From assembly GCA_027422505.1 (NCBI GenBank), contig JAPQWV010000655.1, positions 243,001 to 307,000 of the forward strand: a DNA stretch of 64,000 nucleotides, read 5' to 3'. The notes below the pieces were generated by a model, which worked only from the letters and a program-made list of their open reading frames with translations, searched no databases and was not told the DNA's origin. Shown piece by piece: positions 1 to 10,249 of this stretch (position 1 is its first letter; every line of letters begins with the position of its first letter). Both the position numbers and the translations under genes were made by a program. The DNA comes from Craterostigma plantagineum. Taxonomy: Eukaryota > Streptophyta > Magnoliopsida > Lamiales > Linderniaceae.

Positions 1-219
1 TTAAGTTAGGGTTATTCTTTCTCGGCTCTGAATCGACCGCATGGTAGGTTTTTAATGGTTAAATCCCCCAAATATGCATCTCCCACCCTATTTCGAGTCG
101 ATTGAGTCCATATTGGTGCATTCTGGTTAAGATCTGAGTAGGTCTAAGGCAAAAATTCATTGCGTTGTTTTACACTTTCGCACTGTGTTCTTCACCGAGA
201 AATATTCTCAGAAAATGCT

Positions 220-1150
220 GTGATCATCGAATTTCGCTGCTACAGTGACTAAGAAACTGCGAAAATTCTCATACGAGAATTTACATGTGTTAAAATCACC
301 GCTACAGCATGTGAAGCCCCGCGAAAATCTCATACAATTCATTTCATAATACATATTTTCGCATCTTCATTATCTCGCAACTACAGTGAACTAAAATTTT
401 CTCAATCCACGAAGATTTTTCCCTCCGCAAAAAATCTCCATTAACTTGCGAAAATTTTCCTTATATGCGAAATCTCTTTGATACATGCGAAAAATCACTC
501 TGAATAAGAAAACACTTCAATGTGCAAAATTTTTCATTTTATGCGAAAATACATGGATAGACTGAGTGCGAAAGTTTTGACATCGTGCGAGATTTTCTTA
601 ACTTGCAAAAATTTCCATACTTGCGAAACTTTACTCAATGTGCGAAAATTTCTCACGACATGTATATGTGCCTTCACTAGCGAAAGTTTCCTAATACATG
701 CGAAAATTTATCTCTATCTGCGAAATTTCCTTGATTCGCAAAAACAACATTACGTGCGAAAATTACTACGTGTTACACTTAGCGAATTTTCCATTACATA
801 CGGTCCTTTACACAACATGCGAAAATGCACTCAATCTGCGAAAATTTCTCACGATGTGTCTTTGTGTTATAACCTGCGAAATTACCATGCTGCATGCGAA
901 AATTCACTATGAATGCGAAATTTCCCTGTTATACTCAAATCCATGAATAAGACTGCGTGCGAAATTTTCTCTATATCTGCGAAAGTTCTCTCGACATGCC
1001 TTTGTGTGATAATCTGCGAAAGTTCTCATTGCATGCGAAAATTTTGGGATGATCACAAGACTTCTTTATGTGCGAAAATTTTGATAATTGCAAGACTTCT
1101 TAATGTGCGAAAATTTTAAAAACGGAACTGTACAAAATTTGCGAAAACCT
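220..1150 (+). repeat. dispersed GCGAAAATTT motif array, copy A
   Basis: About 25 copies of GCGAAA followed by an A/T run (GCGAAAATTT, GCGAAAGTTCTC and similar) occur at irregular 15-60-bp spacing, on one strand, ending roughly 200 bp before the accessory ORF. Spacing is not fixed, so this is not a tandem satellite. Short open frames across it only read the motif as repeated MRK/CEI/LRKF residues and are not taken as genes. Positions 1-220 hold ordinary leader sequence that aligns inverted with about 9330-9540. Confidence 0.85.
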
Positions 1151-1360
1151 TCTCAACTTGTCTATGTGTTATATATGGCGAATTTTCTCATCTCATTTGA
1201 ACGCCTTCAACTCCAAAATTTTCTAAGTATTGAAAATTTAGACTTGTCGATATGTTCGTCTACAACTAGAGGCCACTTTCATTATTTCATCCACGACTTA
1301 TTTATGTCCATACCCTCGTAATCCACACTAATCATCTTATAATTATTGTCAAGCACAGAT

Positions 1361-4300
1361 ATGACGGACAAAGACCAAAGTACACTTGAAGCACTTGAGG
1401 AGGCTGCCATCCAAAGGGAGGTCGCTCGCATCGAACTCCACGCACGTACCTATGTCCCACCACCCGAGGAGATCTTCCCACTAAATCAATGGGCGGCCCT
1501 GATTCCCAACAACTACATGGTGGACTTAGACAGTTTTCGGTGCGATGCCCCCGTTATCATAGAAATTCTCAAGGGGCACCCACTTCGCCACGCCCTCACT
1601 CATGGAGAACCTGAAGCACAGGTGTACCTACAACAATTCTGGCATACGCTGCAGATAGCTGGACCACTACGCCTTGCCAAGACCTTATCCGCCAAAATCG
1701 ATCAAGAAACGGTGGTCCTCACTCGCAAAGTACTCCAAGAAGTGCTTCAACTCCCAGTCTACACCCCCTACGATCCACTACCAACACACGATCAACTCAT
1801 TGAAGACATAGACAGATTGGGCTATCAACCAGATACCAAGAAGAAGAAAGGCCCACTTGTCCTCAGTGAAGTCACCACCCGCAATCTACCTCAACCCTGG
1901 CGAACTCTGTACCTGCTGGTGAACAAATGCATGTCAGGAAAGCATGCTGGTCAGGACCGCGGGAACATTCAAATCCTCACCATCCTCACCGGCATCGCTC
2001 AGAACCGCAAGTACAACTACGCCGACATCATCTGGATGGACCTGGTCTCCATGATCCAGCGTCGTGACCGGGAAATCGCCAAGGAAGTCACGAACCGCTT
2101 CGTCCCATACGTGCTCGCCTACGCCAACCCAACCAACCCGCACGTCCAAGAATATCGCACCACAACCGCCGCATTCCGCGAAAGCCCCCGCCCTCCCTCC
2201 ACTGTCCCTATGGCGCAGATCAACCCCACTGCTCCTATCCCCGGGACTAGCCACACCCCTCCCACCACCTCCAAAAAGTCTTCAGGTCGCGCCGCATCCT
2301 CCTCCACCCGCGTTCCGAAAAAACGGTCGCGTGAGGATGACGTAAGCCGCCCCACGGAGCGTCGATCGAAACAAAAACACGATCGACCTCCTCCGCCACA
2401 AATAAGCCGAGCCGAACCAATAGGTACAGGAGGTGATGTGTTCACCTCCCGAGTAGAAGTCGTGGCATCTGGCTCAACCACGCAAACAACCCCACCAACC
2501 CACTTATCTTCCTCTCTACAGGAAGGTATTTCATTCCACGAGGAGCCACGTATACCATCGACATCCCACTTGGAGATGATCGATGTTGAAACAAGCAGTC
2601 CCTCGCCTCAGACTGCATCCTCTTCATGCACATCGAGTCTTGTGCCCTCACTCCCCATAGCTTCACACGTCTCTAGGACACATACACCCTCTACCGCACC
2701 ACAGAGTCTTAGTGACCCTGTCAGAACGCTCGGTGATGTCTATGTGACTGAGAGCGGAAGACCTAGCACGGCCAACATCACAACAACCGTGAGCCTAGGC
2801 CATCACTCGAGTGAGTCTGTCTCCTCGATGATGCCAACGGGAAGTCTGAGTGACCCCGTCTTTTCCAGACCTGTGCAAACGGGCGGCCGATCGGCTTTAT
2901 TCACCGATTCGGTGTCAGTTGGATTTCTTCGTGATTCCAACTTGTTAGATTTACCCCATTTTGTCACCGAGACCGCGCTAGAGACACGTCTTCAAGAGTT
3001 TGCAAAGACTCTTGAAGCGTCAATACTTGATAAAGTCTACGCGCGTCTCGAGGCGTCCACAATCGACAAAGGCAAAGGTGTGGCCCCGGAGATGCCACCA
3101 CCGACGCTCAATGAGGACGCGGAAGCTGTTCTCTCCTCCATTTCCACCAAGGAGCTCTTCTACATCCTCAGAGCAAGATTCGAGTCCATGACAGAACTCG
3201 ACGAGGAGGAACAGCAGATGAAGAAGATCATGACACAACCACTGTCTTGCCGCACTCAAGGCGAGACTAGCAGGACCAGGCGCGACGATCAAGATGATGA
3301 TCAAGATCGCCGCGAGGGGGAGAATAGGCAGCTGAGCTCACAAGGATTCATGCAATCGACGCCGCCCTCCTCCTCTGGACCTGAAACGACGTCCGCCGCA
3401 CCAGAAACCTCACAACCCACTAGCCAAAAATCCCACCCTGTTCACCATGAGTCACTAGCCAAATCACCCTCACCACCACCCACTACCGTCTCCGAAACTC
3501 TAATCGTCACATCGACATTAGAGACCACCTCAACATCATCTCCACCCACCACTTCGGAGCCTCTAGCTGTCACATCGACGCTAGAGGCCACCACCACATC
3601 TACGCCGCCCGTCACCCAAATCATCCTTGCCAAAACCATCACCTCAACCGAACCACCAGAATCTCCACCAATCCCATCCCCACATTCCACTAACTCCTCC
3701 GACGCTACACCCTCACCACCACACAGCCCTACCCCTCTCAACATTGATCCCAACCTAGCTCCCGAGGACGTCTACTGCGCACAGAACGAGATCGAAGCCT
3801 ACATCTTCAACGATGAATGGCTGTACACACCCGTCGATGCAGTAGCAGCCAGGAAGCTGGTGGAAAACGCTCGACGTCTGCTGATGGAAGCCTCACTAAC
3901 GCTGATCAACACAGCAGACAACGAGGACGGAGAGGAGTACGACGCTGTACCGGCCGAGCTTGAGGACATCCTGCAATTCCAAGCGCAGCAAACTGAGGCC
4001 CCTGCTGCTCAAACGGATGCACCCACGGTGGATATACCGGAAGCACCATGGGAAAACAAAAAGATCACCGCACCGTTTCAAGAAGAGATCAGGAAGAGGA
4101 TCTGGCGACGCAAGGAGCAGATCATCACCACCTTCGATGAGTATGAGCTGATGAACATCCAAAGTTGGAGCGAGAGAAAGAAGCAACTCTATCGATGGAG
4201 CCTTCTGTGCCACAAATGCACAGATAGGACGCTATCCGATGAGGAAAACATCGCTCAGGAAATGAGTCGGGCCCCCATCTGCAAAGTCACTCACCTCCGC

Positions 4301-4918
4301 CAAGAATTCAAAGGACCTGTCCATTACCCAGTATTCACGGTAATGAGGCAGGATGAGAGCTACTGTGAAGTCAGTGAGGCGGACTTCAAGTTTCTGCGCC
4401 TGGGCGACCTGTACAGCATGCTGGAATCCATGAAGCAGTTCAGACTCGTCCTCAGAAGTTCTGGACATCTCATACGTGCTGAACCGGTCACCATGGGATA
4501 TGTGGCTATCAAACACCACATGCTCCGACAGGTCAGATTCTTCGCCACCCATGATCTGCAGATGGCGGTGGAGCACAACCTAAAGAAGGTGAATCTGACT
4601 CGCCCATCTTTCAAGAACGCGGACGACTACCGAGAGGGCGATGTGATCGACGGAGACGATCCGGCGGTCGCCTACTCGAACTATAAGGGAAAGATGAGGA
4701 TGCTGCGCTGCTCTGAAGTGGCAAAGTTCTCGGATGGAACGCTCACCATCATCCAAGACAAACTAATGAAGATCGGCCGCATACTTTCAGAAGAAGATCC
4801 CCTCTGCCGATCCAAGTTCGCAAAGCTCATTGACGCTATAGCTGATAGAATGGTTCTTCGAAGGAATCTCCGCGCCTTCGAGTTCAAGCTAGGGCTTCAC
4901 GAAACACTCACACGGTAA
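1361..4918 (+). CDS. accessory ORF (aORF) of copia element A, about 1,185 aa, unknown function
   Basis: A single long open frame lies downstream of where pol would end and 58 bp before the 3' LTR. I chose the ATG at 1361 because copy B has the matching ATG at 8461. The N-terminal block (residues ~10-270) contains VYLQQFWHT near residue 88 and a QPWRTLYLLVNKC stretch. This layout resembles, from memory, an extra ORF in copia-derived predicted proteins of Asteraceae. A basic stretch with PKKRSR and RRSKQKHDR (residues ~318-345) looks like a bipartite nuclear localisation signal. Long Ser/Thr/Pro-rich linkers follow, then a short helical block (ETALETRLQEFAKTLEASIL) and a conserved C-terminal block from about residue 800. 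I see no signal peptide or membrane segment, so an envelope role is not supported. Compared with B it lacks 53 in-frame codons after FVPY (near 2110). Confidence 0.8.
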   Translation: MTDKDQSTLEALEEAAIQREVARIELHARTYVPPPEEIFPLNQWAALIPNNYMVDLDSFRCDAPVIIEILKGHPLRHALTHGEPEAQVYLQQFWHTLQIAGPLRLAKTLSAKIDQETVVLTRKVLQEVLQLPVYTPYDPLPTHDQLIEDIDRLGYQPDTKKKKGPLVLSEVTTRNLPQPWRTLYLLVNKCMSGKHAGQDRGNIQILTILTGIAQNRKYNYADIIWMDLVSMIQRRDREIAKEVTNRFVPYVLAYANPTNPHVQEYRTTTAAFRESPRPPSTVPMAQINPTAPIPGTSHTPPTTSKKSSGRAASSSTRVPKKRSREDDVSRPTERRSKQKHDRPPPPQISRAEPIGTGGDVFTSRVEVVASGSTTQTTPPTHLSSSLQEGISFHEEPRIPSTSHLEMIDVETSSPSPQTASSSCTSSLVPSLPIASHVSRTHTPSTAPQSLSDPVRTLGDVYVTESGRPSTANITTTVSLGHHSSESVSSMMPTGSLSDPVFSRPVQTGGRSALFTDSVSVGFLRDSNLLDLPHFVTETALETRLQEFAKTLEASILDKVYARLEASTIDKGKGVAPEMPPPTLNEDAEAVLSSISTKELFYILRARFESMTELDEEEQQMKKIMTQPLSCRTQGETSRTRRDDQDDDQDRREGENRQLSSQGFMQSTPPSSSGPETTSAAPETSQPTSQKSHPVHHESLAKSPSPPPTTVSETLIVTSTLETTSTSSPPTTSEPLAVTSTLEATTTSTPPVTQIILAKTITSTEPPESPPIPSPHSTNSSDATPSPPHSPTPLNIDPNLAPEDVYCAQNEIEAYIFNDEWLYTPVDAVAARKLVENARRLLMEASLTLINTADNEDGEEYDAVPAELEDILQFQAQQTEAPAAQTDAPTVDIPEAPWENKKITAPFQEEIRKRIWRRKEQIITTFDEYELMNIQSWSERKKQLYRWSLLCHKCTDRTLSDEENIAQEMSRAPICKVTHLRQEFKGPVHYPVFTVMRQDESYCEVSEADFKFLRLGDLYSMLESMKQFRLVLRSSGHLIRAEPVTMGYVAIKHHMLRQVRFFATHDLQMAVEHNLKKVNLTRPSFKNADDYREGDVIDGDDPAVAYSNYKGKMRMLRCSEVAKFSDGTLTIIQDKLMKIGRILSEEDPLCRSKFAKLIDAIADRMVLRRNLRAFEFKLGLHETLTR

Positions 4919-4964
4919 TACACCATCCCAACGCCCAAGATTCAAGACTCCCAACAATTGACAC

Positions 4965-4976
4965 AAAGGGGGAGAT
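4965..4976 (+). other. polypurine tract of element A
   Basis: AAAGGGGGAGAT lies directly before the TGTTAGG start of the 3' LTR. This is the expected plus-strand primer of reverse transcription. The same AAGGGGGAG core recurs in the internal repeats at 10033-10158. Confidence 0.85.
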
Positions 4977-5273
4977 TGTTAGGATATTTAATTGGTTGTG
5001 TCAATAGTTTAAGTCTTGGGATTAATTATGTAATTATCTTTAGCTTGGGCTTTGGACTAGATAGTAATTATTTTATTATTAGTGATTGGGCCTTAATATA
5101 CCTAGGGTTAATGTGGTATATAAGGTGTTACCAACTCACTTTGAATGCTAATCAAAGATTAAAAGGCTTACTCTTATTTTCACACACTACACACACTCAA
5201 AGGTGAGAAACTCTCCCTTCTTCATTCCATTTAGCCTCTTTGATTCCTTGTTTGGTGCATTTCGGGACCAACA
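4977..5273 (+). repeat. 3' LTR of element A (297 bp)
   Basis: The LTR begins TGTTAGGATATTT and ends GGGACCAACA. It has the same length as B's 5' LTR at 18118-18414 and is inverted relative to it. The two differ at about five positions by eye (roughly 98% identity). Confidence 0.95.
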
Positions 5274-8200
5274 GCATCCTCATCTTTCCCTTATAGTTCG
5301 AGTAGGCGACCGCCGGATCGTCTCCGTCGATCACATCGCCCTCTCGGTAGTCGTCCGCGTTCTTGAAAGATGGGCGAGTCAGATTCACCTTCTTTAGGTT
5401 GTGCTCCACCGCCATCTGCAGATCATGGGTGGCGAAGAATCTGACCTGTCGGAGCATGTGGCGTTTGATAGCCACATATCCCATGGCGACCGGTTCAGCA
5501 CGTATGAGATGTCCAGAACTTCTGAGGACGAGTCTGAACTGCTTCATGGATTCCAGCATGCTGTACAGGTCGCCCAGGCGCAGAAACTTGAAGTCCGCCT
5601 CACTGACTTCACAGTAGCTCTCATCCTGCCTCATTACCGTGAATACTGGGTAATGGACAGGTCCTTTGGATTCTTGGCGGAGGTCAGTGACTTTGCAGAT
5701 GGGGGCCCGACTCATTTCCTGAGCGATGTTTTCCTCATCGGATAGCGTCCTATTTGTGCATTTGTGGCACAGAAGGTTCCATCGATAGAGTTGCTTCTTT
5801 CTCTCGCTCCAACTTTGGATGTTCATCAGCTCATACTCGTCGAAGGTGGTGATGATCTGCTCCTTGCGTCGCCAGATCCTCTTCCTGATCTCTTCTTGAA
5901 ATGGTGCGGTGATCTTTTTGTTTTCCCACGGTGCTTCCGGTATATCCACCGTGGGTGCATCCGTTTGAGCAGCAGGGGCCTCAGTTTGCTGCGCTTGTAA
6001 TTGCAGGATGTCCTCAAGCTCGGCCGGTTCAGCGTCGTACTCCTCTCCGTCCTCGTTGTCTGCTGTGTTGATCAGCGTTAGTGAGGCTTCCATCAGCAGA
6101 CGTCGAGCATTTTCCACCAGCTTCCTGGCTGCTACTGCATCGACGGGTGTGTACCGCCATTCATCGTTGAAGATGTAGGCTTCGATCTCGTTCTGTGCGC
6201 AGTAGACGTCCTCGGGAGCTACGTTGGGGTCGGTGTTGAGAGGAGTGTCGCTGTGTGGTGGAGAGGGTGTTGTTTCGGAGGAGTTTGTGGATTGTGGGGA
6301 TGGTTGTGGTGGAGATTCAGGTGGTTCAGTTGAGGTGATGGTTTTGGCGAGGATGATTTGGGTAACGGGTGGTATAGATGTGGTGGTGGCCTCTAATGTC
6401 GATGTGACAGTTAGAGGTTCTGTGTTGGTGGGTGGAGACGGTGTGGAGATGGTCTCTAACGCCGATGTGACGATTAGAGTTTCGGAGACGGTGATGGGTA
6501 GTGGTGAGGGTGATTTGGTTAATGACTCGGGGTTAATGGGATGGGATTTTTGGCTAGTGGGGTGTGAGGTTTCTGTTGCAGGTGTCGTTTCAGGTCCAGA
6601 GGAGGAGATCGACGTCGATTGTACGAGTCCTTGAGATTGTGCGCCTAGCTGCCTATTTATCTCCCCCTCGCGGCGATCTTGATCATCGTCTTGATCGTCG
6701 CGCCTGATCCCGCTAGTCTCGCCTTGAGCGCGGCAAGACAATGGTTGCGTCATTATTTTCTTCATCTGCTGTTCCTCCTCGTCAAGTTCCGTCATTGACT
6801 CGAAGCGAGCTCTGAGGATGTAGAAGAGCTCCTTGGCGGAAATGGGGGAGAGAACAGCTTCTGCGTCCTCATTTTGCTTTGGTGGTGGCGTCTCCGGGGC
6901 CACACCTTTGCCTTTATCGACCGTGGACGCTTCGAGACGCGCGTAGACTTTATCTAAAATCGACGCCTCAAGAGTCTTTGCAAACTCTTGAAGACGTGTC
7001 TCTAGCGCGGTCTCGGTGACGAATTGGGGTAAAGTAAACAGGTTGGAATCACGGAGAAATCCAACTGACACCGACTCGGTGAATATCGTCGATCGGCCGC
7101 CCGTTTGCACAGGTCTGGAAAAGACGGGGTCACTCAGACTTCCCGTTAGCATCGTCGATGAGACAGACTCAATCGAATGATGGCCTAGGCTCACGGTTGT
7201 TGTGATGTTGGCCGTGCTAGGTCTTCCGCTCTCAGTCACAGAGACATCAGCGAGCGTTCTGACAGAGTCACGAAGACTCTGTGGTGCGGTAAGAGGTGTA
7301 TGTGTCCTAGAAACGGGAGAAATTATGGGGAGTGAGGGCACTAGACTCGATGTGCATGAAGAGGATGCAGTCTGAGGCGAGGGACTGCTTGTTTCAACAT
7401 CGATCACCTCCAAGTGGGATGTCGATGGTATAAGTGGCTCCTCGTGGAATGAAATATCTTCCTGTAGAGAGGAAGATAAGTGGATTGGTGGGGACGTTTG
7501 CGTGGTTGAGCAAGATGCCACGACTTCTACTCGGGAGGTGAACACATCACCTCCTGTACCTAATGGTTCGGCTCGGCTTATTTGTGGCTGAGGAGGTCGA
7601 TCGTGTTTTTGTTTCGATCGACGCTCCGTGGGACGGCCTACGTCATCCTTACGCGCCCGTTTTTTCGGAACGCGGGTGGAAGAGGATGCGGCGTGACTCG
7701 ATGACTTTTTGGAGGTGGTGGTGCGGGGTTGGCTAGTCCCGAGGTTAGGAGCAGGGGGGTTGATCTGCTCCGTAGGGACAGTGGATAGAGGGTGCGGGGT
7801 TTCACGGAAGGATGCGGTTGAGGCACGGTATTCTTGGACGTGCGGGTTGGTCTGGTCGGCGTAGGCGAGCACGTCGTCCGGAATCACCATTGCGTGTCGA
7901 TCCTTCGCCGGTGTATTCTTCTTGGCGAACTTCTCGACAGTTGGGATTTGGAAGTGCTCTGCTGCCGGACGGATGCGGATGTTGGTTGAGTGCAGGCGGA
8001 AGTGCTTGATCAGAGCTGGGAGCCATCGCATGTATGGGACGAAGCGGTTCGGGACTCCCTTGGCGACTTCCCGGTCGCGTCGCTGGATCATCGAGACTAG
8101 GTCCACCCAGATGATGTCGGCGTAGTTGTACTTGCGGTTGTGAGCGATGCCGGTCATGATTGTGAGGATTTGAATGTTTCTGCGGTCCTGACCAGCATGC

Positions 8201-8461
8201 TTTCCTGACATACACTTGTTCACCAGCAGGTACAGTGTCCGCCAGGGTTGTGGTAGATTGCGGGTGGTGACTTCACTGAGGACAAGTGGGCCTTTCTTCT
8301 TCTTGGTATCTGGTTGATAGCCCAGCCGCCCATTGACTTAGTGGGAAGATCTCCTCGGGTGGTGGGACATAAGTGCGCGCGTGGAGTTCGATGCGAGCGA
8401 CCTCTCTTTGGATGGCAGCCGCCTCAAGTGCTTCAAGTGTATTTTGATCTTTGTCAGTCAT
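5274..8461 (-). pseudogene. accessory ORF of element B, deleted and truncated
   Basis: This is the same protein as 1361-4918 and is broken three ways. It starts at the ATG 8461, but about 320 bp present in A (A positions ~1497-1817) are missing at ~8330, which shifts the frame and ends translation at 8273. A long frame reopens from about 8223 and covers the rest of the protein. It is then cut at 5274, after the GKMRML residues, by the insertion of element A; the open frame runs on for ~25 residues into LTR sequence. Unlike A, it keeps the 53-codon block after FVPY. The basic PKKRARKDD / RRSKQKHDR stretch is conserved. Many small frames on the + strand here are antisense shadows. Confidence 0.85.
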
Positions 8462-8519
8462 ATCTGTGCTTTACAGTAATCGTAATAAGATTAGTACGGA
8501 CTAAGTCACGAAAATGATA

Positions 8520-9345
8520 AAAATAGACATAGAATTGCCCAAGATTATATATAAGAAAATTTTCGCATTTTGTGTAAAATTTAGCAAGTATGGAAAATTT
8601 TCGTAAGTTAAGAAATCTAGCACGTTGTCAAAATTTTCGTATGTAATGAGAAAAATTCGCAACTTATCTTTGTTTCAAGGAATTTTCTCATGTTTCAAGA
8701 AATTTCGCACTCAGCCACAAAAATTTCGCACGTTAAGAAATTTTCTCATGTTTCAAGGAAATTCGCACTTAGCATATAATGAAAATTTCGCACGTTGATG
8801 TGTTTTCTCATTCAGAGTGAATTTTCGCTTGCATCTAGCTGTAATGAAATTTTCGCACTCAGCATATAATGAATTTTCTCACTTAGCATATAAGAGATCT
8901 AGCATAAAAGGAAAAACTTCGCAGGTTAAATGGAAGTTTCGCGGATTGAAAAATTTTTGTTCACTGTAGATGCGAGAAAAGTGAATATGCGAAAATCTGG
9001 ATTATGAAGTGAAGTATATGAAATTTTCGCGGGTTGAAAAATCTTTGTGAATTGAGAAAATTTTTTGGTTCACTGTAGATGCGAGAAAAGTGAAGATACG
9101 AAAATCTGGATTATGAAGTGAAGTATATGAAATTTTCGCGCGACTTCACTTGCTGTAGCAGCGAAATTTTAACATATGTAAATTCTCGTATGAAACTTTC
9201 TCAGATAAAATTTCGCGAGACCTCACTCACTGTAGTCCAAGAATTTTCTCGGGTAAAATAAAAGTTTCGCGGGGCCTATCTAACTGTAGCAGTGAATTTT
9301 AACGATTAAAGCCATTTTTCTGAGAATTTTTCGCGGTGAAGAACA
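8520..9345 (-). repeat. dispersed GCGAAAATTT motif array, copy B
   Basis: On the + strand the motif reads AATTTTCGC, AATTTTCTC or TTTCGCGG, so it has the same sense orientation relative to the element as copy A. It lies directly upstream of B's accessory ORF. It has diverged from copy A more than the flanking coding sequence has. A ~95-bp internal duplication (ending in GAAGTGAAGTATATGAAATTTTCGCG) is visible around 8935-9140. Confidence 0.8.
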
Positions 9346-10032
9346 CAGTTGAAAAAGTGCGAGACAGCGCAATCAATTTTTGCCTTAGACCTACTCAAAT
9401 CTTAACCAAAATGCAATAATTTGGACTCAATCGACTCGTAATAGGATGGGAAATACATATTTGTTGGATTTAAACATTAAAAGCCTAACATTCGTTCGAT
9501 TCAGAGCCGAGAAAGTTTTAACCCTAACCAAGCAGATTTAATCAAAACGGGCAAAACAGGGTAAAATCGAACAGAAATTAGGTTATTTAAGATGTATTCA
9601 TACCGAAAAGCTGATTTGCGATGATGGAGTTAGCAGGAAACGAAGTTTGAATGCAGATTTTGACGATGACGACGATGCGGGGAGTTGCGAATTTTTGAAA
9701 GAGGGGTTGCGAATTTTTGAATTTTCTCGGGATTTTTAGGATAGTGAAAAATGTTAAGGGTTTTGGGGTTTTACGATTGTAGACACTGTACATGCGAAAT
9801 TTTTGAGTAAATGGGCCGAAATTTCGCGGGCTTGGTTAAAAATTCAACGTAGCTGAATTTCGCGGACTTGGACCCAATTTTGACTTATTTTGACCAGAAA
9901 ATTTGAAATTCAGCCCAAAATGTTTTGATCGGTCCGATATTGACACAGTTTGACCAGACTTTAAAATTTCAACCCAAAATATTTTTTTTATTTTATTTTT
10001 TTTTTTAATAATGAAAAATAAGAAAAAAAAAA
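9346..10032 (-). other. non-coding spacer between RNase H and the accessory ORF of B
   Basis: No gene is recognised. The part to about 9540 aligns inverted with 1-220 of element A. From 9870 it becomes A/T-rich with poly-T and poly-A runs (9985-10030). This is probably the intergenic region of the retroelement RNA. Confidence 0.6.
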
Positions 10033-10158
10033 CTCCCCCTTAATCGTAAAACTTCCCGTTTTAAATAATGAAATATCAGATGCTCCCCCTTAATCGAAAA
10101 ATTCCCGTTTTAAATAATGAAATATCAGACGCTCCCCCTTAATCTAAAAACTCCCCCT
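10033..10158 (-). repeat. tandem internal polypurine tracts (multiple PPT) of element B
   Basis: Units starting CTCCCCCTTAATC at 10033, 10083 and 10132 are 49-50 bp apart, with a fourth CTCCCCCT at 10151. In the sense strand each gives AAGGGGGAG, the core of the real 3' polypurine tract at 4965-4976. Multiple polypurine tracts after pol are, from memory, a recognised Sirevirus trait. They could prime plus-strand DNA internally. Confidence 0.75.
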
Positions 10159-10249
10159 CAACAGACATAATCCAGAAGACACATAGAAAATGAAGTGAAG
10201 TGAAAATGAAATATGTACACTTTATCAAAGTTCATGTAGGGTCAATTGA

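Larger units (their letters stand above)
1..5273 (+). mobile_element. Sirevirus-like Ty1/copia element A, 3' portion
   Basis: This is the right part of an LTR retrotransposon whose 5' half lies left of the window. It holds the leader of the accessory ORF, the accessory ORF (1361-4918), a polypurine tract and a complete 3' LTR (4977-5273). It is the inverted counterpart of 5274-9540. The two copies are nearly identical, and A's 3' LTR differs from B's 5' LTR (18118-18414) at about 5 of 297 positions by eye, so both are young. A's LTR end abuts the interior of B's accessory ORF at 5274, which is what a nested insertion of A into B predicts. The 5-bp target duplicate should be gcatc (5274-5278), repeated left of A's 5' LTR outside the window. 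Confidence 0.9.

Noticed and set aside
520..1321. Several open frames of 68-130 codons in the first 1.3 kb
   Set aside because: They read the GCGAAAATTT array as repeated MRK/CEI/LRKF peptides in all three frames and have no copy-conserved frame.
1361..4918. Calling the accessory ORF an envelope protein
   Set aside because: Position suits the env-like ORF of Sireviruses, but no signal peptide, membrane helix or coiled-coil fusion region is visible.
5363..6634. Open frames of 84-136 codons on the + strand
   Set aside because: They are antisense to the accessory ORF of element B; matching antisense frames occur over copy A, as expected from shared codon composition.
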